A DNA stretch of 21,929 nt from Deltaproteobacteria bacterium UBA6930 (GTDB lineage: Bacteria > Myxococcota_A > UBA9160 > UBA6930). A program made the translations under genes and the position numbers. The notes under the pieces are model-generated. The model saw only the letters and a program-made list of their open reading frames with translations, was not told the DNA's origin and ran no database searches. The stretch lies in contig DKAI01000046.1 in assembly GCA_002450755.1 (NCBI GenBank), forward strand, positions 1 through 21,929, in the 5' to 3' direction. Below are positions 1 through 6,521 of this stretch, piece by piece. Positions within the stretch are counted from its first letter, which is position 1. Each line of letters starts with the position of its first letter.

Positions 1-64
1 ATTTTTTAGACCTCCGAATCGACAGGTTTCGCAAATATTTTAGCCGAAAGACAATATACTTCTC

Positions 65-80
65 AAAATCTTAAAATCTT
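65..80 (+). repeat. Short tandem direct repeat upstream of the RidA-like gene
   Basis: The octamer AAAATCTT occurs twice back to back, about 35 bases before the RidA-like start codon. It lies in the AT-rich leader, where a promoter would be expected. No convincing -35/-10 pair could be assigned, so a regulatory role is only a possibility and chance in AT-rich DNA is likely. Confidence 0.2.
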
Positions 81-115
81 GCAAAAATAGGTGGAGCTTT
101 ACGAAGGAGTTAAAA

Positions 116-508
116 ATGAGCAGAATAGATATTGTTCCTAATTCTATGAAAGTCATAAACGAGCGCTTCCATTACTCCCCTGCTGTCCGAGCTGGTGACA
201 TGCTTTTTATTGCCGGCCAAGTAGGGAGAGATGCTGACATGAACGTTGTCTTGGGGAAAGAAGCTCAAATCACCCAAGCGTTCGAGAACGTGAAAACCGT
301 TCTCGAAGAAGCTTCTGCAACCTTTGATGACATTGTCGAAATGGTAACTTATCAAACCGATATGCGAGATCTTCAGCTCGTTATCGATATCAAAGAGCGT
401 TACTTCAAAAATCGATACCCAACCTGGACCGGTGTCGGGGTCACTGCATTATCTACTCCTGGACTCGAGTTCGAAATAAAGTGTACTGCTTATCTTGGAC
501 CTAAGTAA
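116..508 (+). CDS. RidA/YjgF/UK114-family protein lacking the deaminase arginine
   Basis: This 130-residue protein has the normal length and fold signature of the Rid family: SPAVRAGDMLFIAGQVG near residues 21-37, and a C-terminal strand ending EIKCTAYL. Canonical RidA hydrolyses reactive enamine/imine intermediates from PLP enzymes. It uses an arginine in a P-A-R-S-x-V-x-V motif (Arg105 in E. coli RidA). Here the equivalent segment is P-T-W-T-G-V-G-V, with Trp104 in place of that arginine. By family knowledge such members (Rid4-Rid7 type) lack imine deaminase activity, so the substrate is unknown. The ATG is preceded by GAAGGAG at good spacing, which fixes the start. The gene stands alone on the plus strand and converges on a GST gene, with only four bases between the stop codons. 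Family assignment is sure; exact function is not. Confidence 0.9.
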   Translation: MSRIDIVPNSMKVINERFHYSPAVRAGDMLFIAGQVGRDADMNVVLGKEAQITQAFENVKTVLEEASATFDDIVEMVTYQTDMRDLQLVIDIKERYFKNRYPTWTGVGVTALSTPGLEFEIKCTAYLGPK

Positions 509-512
509 CGAG

Positions 513-1127
513 TCATAGACAGATGACACGAATCGATGGACGACCGGCCATTCGGTCCTTCCATTCAGACAGCCTAGGACAACCAGTGCGCCAATCGAAC
601 CCAAAGGGCCTACGCTCAAGGTCCAGAGCGACAAAAAGCGTCAACTGCACAATATTTAATGAGTCCTTGTTATAGGGAGGTTCTTTTATTTCTCCCTCAA
701 AAAACCTGGTCATCCTGGTCGCACGAGCACGCTCATGTGAAATAATTGTCTCACTTTGCTCAGCCCCCGGGCGTCTTCTTTCTCTTGCCCAAACCGCCAA
801 ACCATCAAGCAAACTTCGCGCTTGAGCTTCCGCACGACGCTCTGTAATGCCAACTTCTCCTTCCGAGTACCCAAACTGTTTGGAGCCGGATTCCTTATCT
901 AATATGTCGACAATGAGTGAGGAATCTTCGTAATCCATTCCGTCTGATTCACGCACGAGGTATGGAACTCGACCCGAAGGGTTTATTTCGTAGTACGAAC
1001 TTCCTTCAACCCGAGTCTTCGCCTCAACCAAGCTAACCTTATTCGTAAGATTTTTTTCATGTACGACAGCAAGGACAATACGAGCGTATGGCGAAGTGAC
1101 GGTGTGGTAGAGAATAAATTCCGACAT
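513..1127 (-). CDS. Glutathione S-transferase family protein (first of a tandem pair)
   Basis: The protein has 204 residues, the usual length of a cytosolic GST. The N-terminal thioredoxin-like domain shows YHTVTSPYARIVLAV (residues 7-21), then NPSGRVPYL (49-57) with the cis-proline that binds the glutathione backbone. EDSSLIVDIL (67-76) takes the place of the usual E-S gamma-glutamyl-binding pair. The rest is an all-helical C-terminal domain. GSTs of this type conjugate glutathione to electrophiles or isomerise or dehalogenate small molecules in the cytoplasm; the substrate cannot be read from the sequence. The start lies six bases after the stop of the upstream GST gene and has only a weak Shine-Dalgarno sequence, so translation is probably coupled to that gene. 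It is the last gene of a minus-strand LLM oxidoreductase-GST-GST operon. Confidence 0.85.
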   Translation of the reverse strand: MSEFILYHTVTSPYARIVLAVVHEKNLTNKVSLVEAKTRVEGSSYYEINPSGRVPYLVRESDGMDYEDSSLIVDILDKESGSKQFGYSEGEVGITERRAEAQARSLLDGLAVWARERRRPGAEQSETIISHERARATRMTRFFEGEIKEPPYNKDSLNIVQLTLFVALDLERRPFGFDWRTGCPRLSEWKDRMAGRPSIRVICL

Positions 1128-1133
1128 AAATCA

Positions 1134-1763
1134 CTATGCTTTAGTCGCCGGCCGCTGAGCCACACTATCGTACCACGAACGACTCTTGGTATTTCCTTCG
1201 GGCGTTGGCATCCTGAGTGTAGTGGCAAATTCAATTGCACAAAATGCAGTGATATCCGCAAGGCTGTAAGTATCGCCAGCGATGTACTTTGATTGCTGAA
1301 GCCTGGACTCAAGATGTTCATAGAAGAACTCTACGCCACGTCTTCCCCTCTCAATTAAGTCCGGTATTGCCTTATCTCCATCGCGGCCAGGGAGAGAACG
1401 ATTCTTGAAACCCGCAAAACCGTTTCGAAACATTTCTCCAACACACGCGAGCCCTTGATTTTCCATGTGTCTATCCCACGATTGCACGTGTGCGATTTCC
1501 AAGGGAGTCGTTCCAAGCAAACGTGGCTCCGGATAACAACTCTCGAGATACGAACAAATCGCGGGGGCTTCATCAATACACGTGCCATCATCGAGCTCAA
1601 GGGTTGGTACGAGACAAAACTGATTTTTCTTCCTGTACTTCTCTTCCAGGTTTTCTCCAGACAGAAGGTCAACCTGTTCTACCGGCACTTTAATATTTTT
1701 TTCAGCAATAAAGATACGAACCCGTCGAGAGTTCGGCGCCATTGCAAAGTCGTACAGCTTCAT
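1134..1763 (-). CDS. Glutathione S-transferase family protein (second of the pair)
   Basis: The 209-residue protein begins MKLYDFAMAPNSRRVRIFIAEKNI, the typical N-terminal strand-helix of bacterial GSTs. The cis-proline loop LVPTLELDDG is at 51-60 and DEAPAICSYLE at 64-74. The C-terminal helical domain contains the conserved SLADITAFCAIEF segment. An ATG six codons upstream (1781) is in frame, but GGAGG sits six bases before the ATG at 1763, so the shorter start is preferred. It shows little resemblance to its neighbour beyond the fold, so the pair looks like two different subfamilies rather than a recent duplication. The LLM oxidoreductase stop is 30 bases upstream on the same strand and the next GST starts six bases downstream, which supports one transcript. 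The substrate is unknown. Confidence 0.88.
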   Translation of the reverse strand: MKLYDFAMAPNSRRVRIFIAEKNIKVPVEQVDLLSGENLEEKYRKKNQFCLVPTLELDDGTCIDEAPAICSYLESCYPEPRLLGTTPLEIAHVQSWDRHMENQGLACVGEMFRNGFAGFKNRSLPGRDGDKAIPDLIERGRRGVEFFYEHLESRLQQSKYIAGDTYSLADITAFCAIEFATTLRMPTPEGNTKSRSWYDSVAQRPATKA

Positions 1764-1793
1764 CTCAGTCCTCCAAGCCAAATATTGATTCGT

Positions 1794-2648
1794 TTAGAGT
1801 TTTTCAGCTATTTCTGCATAACGATCTAAGAAAGGCAAGACCGTGTCCCTATCAGCGATTGGAATCGCGGTAATTGCACGCTTGAAGCACCCCATATCCC
1901 GAAAACGCAAGAGATTCTCCTCCGGGGTTTCCATCACGTCAAACATTGAAAGCTCGACGGACCCAGGTGATCTGCCATTTTCTTCCAACCTTTTATTGAG
2001 GTCCAATACATGATCTTTCAGCTGATCCCCGTGGAAAGCTCCAACTGGGATCCAGCCATCACAATAATCTGCTACGCGTTGTCTTCCCCAATGGGAGCCA
2101 AAGGTTCCTAGTATTATGGGGGGGTACGGCCGCTGAACGGGCTTCGGATAACTCAATACCCGATCAAAATTCACAAAATCTCCATGGTAGGTTGCCTCTT
2201 CTTCCGTCCATAAGAGCTTCATCGCCTCCAACCTCTCCTCAAGTACTTTCCATCGTTTTTCAAAAGGAGTTCCGTGATGCTCCATCTCTTCCGCGTTCCA
2301 CCCAGCTCCAATTCCGAAAAGGAACCTTCCATCGGAGAGACGGTCGAGTGTAGAGACTGTTTTTGCCAGTACGATTGGGTCGTGTTGTATGACAAGACAA
2401 ATTCCGGTGCCAAGTTTCAGAGTTTGCGTAACGGCTGCTGCTGAGGCGCAACTAACAAAAGGATCCGACATATGAGAGTACTGTTTGGGGAGGTCGCCGC
2501 CCCCCGGAAAAGGAGTGTCGCGGCTCGCAGGAATATGGGTGTGTTCCGGGAACCAAAGCGACTCAAAGCCACGCTCCTCACAGGCCTTTGCCAAATCGTC
2601 GGCTCGAATCATATACTCAGTATTAAAACTTACTACCCCAAGGTCCAT
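1794..2648 (-). CDS. LLM-class flavin-dependent oxidoreductase (F420-type, TIGR03619-like)
   Basis: The 284-residue protein has the luciferase-like TIM-barrel pattern. It opens MDLGVVSFNTEYMIRADDLAKACEERGFESLWFPEHTHIP, has SRDTPFPGGGD near 42-52, then LGTGICLVIQHDPIVLAKTVSTLDRLSDGRFLFGIGAGWNAEEMEHHG, and later PIILGTFG. These match the TIGR03619 group of putative F420-dependent oxidoreductases. Such enzymes transfer hydride between a deazaflavin or flavin and a small organic substrate in the cytoplasm. F420 rather than FMN is inferred from the family; no F420 synthesis gene is in view. GGAGG five bases before the ATG sets the start. This is the first gene of the LLM-GST-GST operon, and a strong hairpin in its leader overlaps the ribosome binding site. 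Confidence 0.88.
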   Translation of the reverse strand: MDLGVVSFNTEYMIRADDLAKACEERGFESLWFPEHTHIPASRDTPFPGGGDLPKQYSHMSDPFVSCASAAAVTQTLKLGTGICLVIQHDPIVLAKTVSTLDRLSDGRFLFGIGAGWNAEEMEHHGTPFEKRWKVLEERLEAMKLLWTEEEATYHGDFVNFDRVLSYPKPVQRPYPPIILGTFGSHWGRQRVADYCDGWIPVGAFHGDQLKDHVLDLNKRLEENGRSPGSVELSMFDVMETPEENLLRFRDMGCFKRAITAIPIADRDTVLPFLDRYAEIAEKL

Positions 2649-2656
2649 TGATGCCT

Positions 2657-2698
2657 CCTGTCTAAAATCTTTTAAATCCCCGCTTGGATTTTAACAGG
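2657..2698 (-). promoter_or_regulatory. Leader hairpin overlapping the ribosome binding site of the LLM/GST operon
   Basis: On the minus-strand transcript CCTGTTAAAATC (2698-2687) pairs with GATTTTA (2669-2663) plus ACAGG (2661-2657), with one bulged base at 2662. This gives a 12-bp stem with a 17-base loop, ending nine bases before the ATG of the LLM oxidoreductase. The Shine-Dalgarno GGAGG (2658-2654) shares its first two G residues with the stem base. A shorter competing hairpin, AAATCC pairing with GGATTT inside the same segment, cannot form together with the long one. That arrangement would suit a translational switch or thermometer. The pairing is read directly from the sequence; regulation is inference. 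No known riboswitch class was recognised. Confidence 0.45.
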
Positions 2699-2723
2699 CT
2701 CTAAGCAATGGGCCCCTATTCTT

Positions 2724-3146
2724 TTAGGCTGAAGCTCGAGGATATGTAACAACTTGTAAGTGCGTTCGTGCTCGAATAACGTGCCGACCCTTACTGTGGA
2801 GGCTTGAAGTACCCCCGTCTAGCCCGAGAAAAGTCGGCCAGAAGGAACCCTTCGCTTCTAAAGAAGCCAGCCAGCATTCCCACCGTGGACGTAGAGGAGA
2901 CCCGACGCACGGTCCAACTTCTCCTATGTAGTGGGCGACATAACTACTTCGAACGAGCTTTTCGCGAACCACTAGGAGTAGCCTACGGCGACGACGAACT
3001 CGCGTCAGATCCCTCAAGGCGTCTCTAACAATTCCTCCAATGAACCAAATCAAGATGGCCCCGATAACAATCGTGTAGGGGAGATATCCCTGGAATTCAG
3101 ATTCCCGGGTGGTCATAAAGTAGTTGTCAATTATTGATTCAAACAC
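2724..3146 (-). CDS. Possible small membrane-anchored protein, perhaps frame-broken
   Basis: I do not recognise this gene. A GTG start at 3146 has GAGGA nine bases upstream. The first part looks protein-like: about 19 hydrophilic residues, one hydrophobic helix (YLPYTIVIGAILIWFIGGIV, about residues 21-40), then a very basic stretch (VRRRRR). After about residue 75 the frame becomes rich in Gly, Pro, Arg, Trp and Cys and less convincing. Another minus-strand frame ending with TAA at 2791-2793 reads more naturally over the same bases (VGMLAGFFRSEGFLLADFSR). A frameshifted or decayed gene is therefore possible, but so is a short real gene followed by non-coding leader. The 650 bases from 2649 to 3297 otherwise hold only the leader hairpin and a small inverted repeat; I found no tRNA, tmRNA, SRP or RNase P signature. 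Confidence 0.3.
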   Translation of the reverse strand: MFESIIDNYFMTTRESEFQGYLPYTIVIGAILIWFIGGIVRDALRDLTRVRRRRRLLLVVREKLVRSSYVAHYIGEVGPCVGSPLRPRWECWLASLEAKGSFWPTFLGLDGGTSSLHSKGRHVIRARTHLQVVTYPRASA

Positions 3147-3176
3147 TACTAGCCATCCTCGACCAGGTCAGAATAG

Positions 3177-3192
3177 TAGCATTCTGATGCTA
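3177..3192. repeat. Small inverted repeat upstream of the plus-strand GST
   Basis: TAGCAT (3177-3182) and ATGCTA (3187-3192) form a perfect six-base inverted repeat around TCTG. It lies in the divergent gap between the doubtful minus-strand ORF and the GST gene at 3298. It could be an operator half-site pair, but no binding family is recognisable. Confidence 0.25.
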
Positions 3193-3297
3193 GAATCGTC
3201 GATTTTCAAGCTGTAAATTGCCTTGATGCGAGGCGATAAACCTTCGAGGGTCTATGCTTATCTGTGAGGAAAATCTAAACCCTAGAACGAGGTAGAA

Positions 3298-4104
3298 GTG
3301 AGCGAAAAAACGTCAGAAGGTGCGCTTAGAATTTTTTCCTACACACCTAATCCCCGTATTTTCAAAGCAAGTATCGTTGCCCGGTTATGCGATCTTGAAA
3401 TTGACATTAGAGGATCCTCCGTCCAAGATCTCGCAAAGTGGCTATGGGACTTCCATGCTAGACCACTTACAACGAGCGAAATAAAAGAAGACAAGGACAA
3501 CGCTCGTCAAAGCCGAATTGGATTCAAGGGTACCTTGCACAAGACAGAAGAGTTTTTGAAGGCTCATCCCTTCGGGACGGTCCCAGCTGCCTTTAGCCCA
3601 GACGGATCAATAGGAATCTTTGAGTCAAACAGCATAATGAGAGCAGTTGCCAGGTTAAAAAAGAAGCCTGGCCCTCTCTATGGAACAAACCCTTTCTCTA
3701 CTTCACGAATAGATAGCTTTCTGGACGTGAGTTTAGTTTTCGCAAATCAAACTCAAAAATACTTTATGGCCGTATTTGGAGAAATGACTCCGGAAGTTTG
3801 GAATGAATCAGAGATGGCCTACATCACCTATCTTTCTGGTATGGAGGATGCTCTAGAAACTAGTCCATTCGTTGCTGGTAATGAGCTTACCCTGGCCGAT
3901 ATCTGCCTAGTTTGCGAGTTATGTCTCTGCATGATGGAACGAAAATTTATGCGCGAATTGGAGAAACAAGGCTTCCAGTGCATCCTGGATGAGAGACGGG
4001 AAAGAGAATATCCTAATGTGTTCACTCATTTTTATAGACTCGTAAAAACAGCAGCTTTCGAACCGGATTGTGGCCCATACCTCGCAAGTATGCGGAATGC
4101 ATGA
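3298..4104 (+). CDS. Unusual glutathione S-transferase-like protein with a long insertion in the N-terminal domain
   Basis: The protein has 268 residues, longer than the usual 200-230. Strand 1 and helix 1 (LRIFSYTPNPRIFKASIVARL, 10-30) are GST-like. The cis-proline loop HPFGTVPAAF and the E-S pair (FESNSIMRAV) only appear at 90-99 and 108-117, whereas they normally sit near 50 and 65. About 35-40 charged residues (roughly 40-85) are thus inserted in the thioredoxin-like domain. The helical domain has the standard FVAGNELTLADICLV segment. The layout resembles GST domains of eEF1B-gamma type, but there is no EF1G domain here. GTG is the start, with GAGG five bases upstream. The next gene, an SDR, starts 11 bases after the stop, so the two are probably co-transcribed. 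Substrate unknown. Confidence 0.8.
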   Translation: MSEKTSEGALRIFSYTPNPRIFKASIVARLCDLEIDIRGSSVQDLAKWLWDFHARPLTTSEIKEDKDNARQSRIGFKGTLHKTEEFLKAHPFGTVPAAFSPDGSIGIFESNSIMRAVARLKKKPGPLYGTNPFSTSRIDSFLDVSLVFANQTQKYFMAVFGEMTPEVWNESEMAYITYLSGMEDALETSPFVAGNELTLADICLVCELCLCMMERKFMRELEKQGFQCILDERREREYPNVFTHFYRLVKTAAFEPDCGPYLASMRNA

Positions 4105-4115
4105 AAAGGAAAAAT

Positions 4116-4757
4116 ATGCCGTCAATACTAATCGTTGGAGCCAGCCGCGGCATCGGACTTGGACTCGTGAGTCAATTCGCTTCCGAGGGATACCGCGTAC
4201 ACGCAACAACTCGCACGCCGGGAGCACCTGGTAAATTAGGAAGTATCAAAGGAGATATTCAAATACATGGCCTTGAAGTAAGAGACGACACTCAATTAGA
4301 TGAGCTCGCTGTGAATCTCGAAAACGAGAATCTTGATATTCTTATACACAATGCGGGTATCTACGAAGCAACACGAGATGTTCTAATGGAAGTAAATGCT
4401 GAAGCTCCCATCCGAACTTGCGAACGATTAATAGAGCAAATGAATAGCGGTGGCCGAGTGGTTTTAATGACTAGCCAGCTTGGCGCGCGCAGGGGAAAAG
4501 ATGAGAGTCTTGGAAATTACGGAGACTCGAAGGCTGCGCTAAACGATCGATTTCGAGAAAAGGCGAAAGATTGGTCAGAACAAGGCATCTCTGCCGTAGT
4601 CATGCACCCAGGCTGGGTACGTACCGACATGGGAGGGGAAAATGCCGATATTTCAGTTGTGGAAAGTACCCGTGGTATTTTTTCCTTCGTGGAAAGTATG
4701 AACTCTTCAGATCATGGCCGCTTTGTGACATGGGAGGGATCTGATCATCCTTGGTAA
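4116..4757 (+). CDS. Short-chain dehydrogenase/reductase (sniffer/C-factor-like)
   Basis: The 213-residue protein opens MPSILIVGASRGIGLGLV with the TGxxxGIG-type dinucleotide loop (here GASRGIGLG). It has an IHNAG segment in strand 4, Ser in the LMTSQLG segment, and the catalytic YxxxK as NYGDSKAAL. It ends with the substrate-proximal HPGWVRTDMGG typical of C-factor/sniffer SDRs. It should reduce or oxidise a carbonyl/alcohol with NAD(P)H in the cytoplasm; the substrate is unknown. An ATG at 4101 overlapping the previous stop (ATGA) is also in frame, but AAAAGGA lies five bases before the ATG at 4116, so that start is preferred. It follows the unusual GST on the same strand and the pair probably acts together. 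Confidence 0.87.
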   Translation: MPSILIVGASRGIGLGLVSQFASEGYRVHATTRTPGAPGKLGSIKGDIQIHGLEVRDDTQLDELAVNLENENLDILIHNAGIYEATRDVLMEVNAEAPIRTCERLIEQMNSGGRVVLMTSQLGARRGKDESLGNYGDSKAALNDRFREKAKDWSEQGISAVVMHPGWVRTDMGGENADISVVESTRGIFSFVESMNSSDHGRFVTWEGSDHPW

Positions 4758-4775
4758 AAAGTGATCAATCCTTAA

Positions 4776-5222
4776 TCATGCTTTTCCAGTTTGTTCCTCC
4801 CACAAGGCTTGTGCCTGCTCCCAACCAACCACCGCAATAGGTGAACCGTCCTCTTGAACAAATTGCAAAGGACCAAGAAAAGTCATGTAGAACTCGCTCG
4901 ATTCGGGGAAAAAAGTCATGTCATGCCGAGCATTACACGCCTCATAACCATAGCCATTTGCATACGCGGTAGCGCCGCCCGAACCTTCTCCTCCACGCAC
5001 TTCCATTTTTCCTTTTGTAAGAAGGTATTCGCCTGGTCCGACATGAATGTGTCTCGAGAAAGAAGAGCCACTCGGGCAATCGAAAATGGCAGTCCAAGCA
5101 CCTGCCTCTGGAGAAACATGCAAAAGCTTCCACCTTATCCCCCCTGCTGAAAAGGCTTCCGGAAAGGGCTGCCACTCTAAGTCGTTTATCTGTACGTATT
5201 CTCCTGCGAGCTTTGATTTCAT
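4776..5222 (-). CDS. Cupin-domain protein (acetylacetone/aromatic dioxygenase-like)
   Basis: The 148-residue protein is a single cupin barrel. Motif 1 is visible as SRHIHVGPGEYLLTKGKMEV, with the two histidines and glutamate that bind metal, and the second motif region is NARHDMTFFPESSEFYMTF. Its layout resembles the cupins annotated as 2,4'-dihydroxyacetophenone or acetylacetone dioxygenase-like, or ChrR-like, but an enzymatic role is only inferred. In-frame upstream starts exist (TTG at 5255, ATG at 5237). The ATG at 5222 is chosen because GGGAG precedes it by about nine bases while the others lack properly spaced sites. It is transcribed away from the amidohydrolase gene across a short shared gap, and the two may serve one ring- or diketone-cleaving pathway. 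Confidence 0.75.
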   Translation of the reverse strand: MKSKLAGEYVQINDLEWQPFPEAFSAGGIRWKLLHVSPEAGAWTAIFDCPSGSSFSRHIHVGPGEYLLTKGKMEVRGGEGSGGATAYANGYGYEACNARHDMTFFPESSEFYMTFLGPLQFVQEDGSPIAVVGWEQAQALWEEQTGKA

Positions 5223-5241
5223 ACCTATTTCTCCCATACCC

Positions 5242-5286
5242 TTTTGTAGAAACAAAATGTAACATGGCCAGACTTAAACGGTTAAG
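5242..5286. promoter_or_regulatory. Two short inverted repeats in the divergent cupin/amidohydrolase promoter gap
   Basis: TTTTGT (5242-5247) and ACAAAA (5252-5257) are perfect six-base arms around AGAA. CTTAA (5273-5277) and TTAAG (5282-5286) are five-base arms around ACGG. Both sit in the 76-base gap shared by two divergent genes, a natural place for operators. Both are short and AT-rich, so chance is a real alternative. No -35/-10 pair could be assigned with confidence. Confidence 0.25.
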
Positions 5287-5298
5287 GAGATCAGAGCC

Positions 5299-6450
5299 AT
5301 GCCCTACGCTGAAGGAAGAGTTTACTATGATGCCGACAGCCACATCATGGAACTTCCCGATTGGGCACTGAACTATGCAGAGTCTAAATACCGCTCTCGT
5401 CTTCCGGAAATCGACCTGAGCGCAGCTGGGAAAATGGCCGAAGCTTTCATGGAACTTCGTGGTGCACGCGCACACGATCCCAAGACTGTTCGAGAGTTAG
5501 AAGAAAACATTATCGGGGGACCGAAGGGGTGGGCAGCACTCGGATCCTTTAATTCATCGGAACGCACCCATGCACTCGACCTTCTCGGATTTCAACAACA
5601 ACTTGTCTTCCCAACTTTTTCTTTTCTTACATATGCTTTAGCTGAAGATGTAGAACTCCTCTACGCAGGCGTAAGTGCTGCAAACAGAGCAATGGCAGAT
5701 TTCTGCAGATCGGACGATCGCCTTCTAGGAGTCGCTTGCGTCTCATTAGTCGACCCTAAACGCGCAATTCAAGAAATTAATGAGTGCCTTAAAATGGGTC
5801 TTTCGGCCATTTGGGTACCCTCTACATCCGCAGGTCCGCGTTCTCCAGGCCATAACGATCTCGACCCCGTATGGGCCAGGCTCGCCGAAGCTGAAGTACC
5901 TTTCGTCCTCCATGTAGGGGGCTCAACATTACATATTCAGACCGAGTACAAGAACAATGGTCGACCCGAACCTCAGGACTGGCTCGGAGGCGGAGAAAAT
6001 ATCCGCTCAAAAGACATGGCAATTCTTCATCAAGATCCTGAAAAATTTCTATCGTGCATGATTCTAGACGGAGTACTTGAACGATTCCCAAAACTCAAAG
6101 GGGGCATCATCGAACTTGGTGCGGGCTGGGTCCCGGCACTCCTTAATAGACTCGATAGCACGGTTCACCTTTGGTCGCGTTCCGAGCCAGAGTTGCGCGA
6201 GATGAAAAGAATGCCTTCCGAACAAATTACTCAGCAGCTTGCCTTCACACCGTATCCCTTTGAAAATATAGGAAACCTAATTCGCGAATCCTCAGAAGAG
6301 CTTTACTTGTTTTCTTCGGATTACCCTCACATAGAAGGTGGACGTGACCCGATTGGACGGTTCGAAAGTTACCTCGAGGGGCACAGTGAAACGACAAAGG
6401 AAAAGTTTTACAAAGATAACTTTTCTCGGATGATGACTTTAAGCCCGTAA
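5299..6450 (+). CDS. Amidohydrolase-2 family metal-dependent hydrolase/decarboxylase
   Basis: The 383-residue protein belongs to the amidohydrolase_2 TIM-barrel group related to ACMSD and other aromatic-acid decarboxylases or hydratases. The metal-binding start is DADSHIMELPDW (11-22). HVGG follows strand 5, GGIIELGAGWVPALLNRLD is the usual late-barrel segment, and SSDYPHIEGGRDPI carries the conserved aspartate. Such enzymes act in the cytoplasm on carboxylated rings, hydroxy acids or amides; the exact substrate is not readable. GGAG sits about 11 bases upstream of the ATG. It is divergent from the cupin gene and converges on the epoxide hydrolase, with a 71-base gap where I see no convincing terminator. 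Confidence 0.85.
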   Translation: MPYAEGRVYYDADSHIMELPDWALNYAESKYRSRLPEIDLSAAGKMAEAFMELRGARAHDPKTVRELEENIIGGPKGWAALGSFNSSERTHALDLLGFQQQLVFPTFSFLTYALAEDVELLYAGVSAANRAMADFCRSDDRLLGVACVSLVDPKRAIQEINECLKMGLSAIWVPSTSAGPRSPGHNDLDPVWARLAEAEVPFVLHVGGSTLHIQTEYKNNGRPEPQDWLGGGENIRSKDMAILHQDPEKFLSCMILDGVLERFPKLKGGIIELGAGWVPALLNRLDSTVHLWSRSEPELREMKRMPSEQITQQLAFTPYPFENIGNLIRESSEELYLFSSDYPHIEGGRDPIGRFESYLEGHSETTKEKFYKDNFSRMMTLSP

Positions 6451-6521
6451 CGTTTGTAGTTCCAGCCACTACCACAACAGAAAATGTGCGCGGCTTGATC
6501 GTTTCCCCAGCCAACATGTTT

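Noticed and set aside
1059..1829. Several plus-strand frames opposite the GST genes
   Set aside because: They lie antisense to well-supported GST coding frames and show no domain pattern or initiation site.
2804..3028. Plus-strand 74-residue frame in the unexplained region
   Set aside because: It starts at TTG only one base after a GGAGG, has no recognisable domain, and lies opposite the minus-strand frames, so it is probably a shadow.
5223..5255. Longer cupin protein starting at TTG 5255 or ATG 5237
   Set aside because: Neither start has a properly spaced Shine-Dalgarno sequence, while the ATG at 5222 does.
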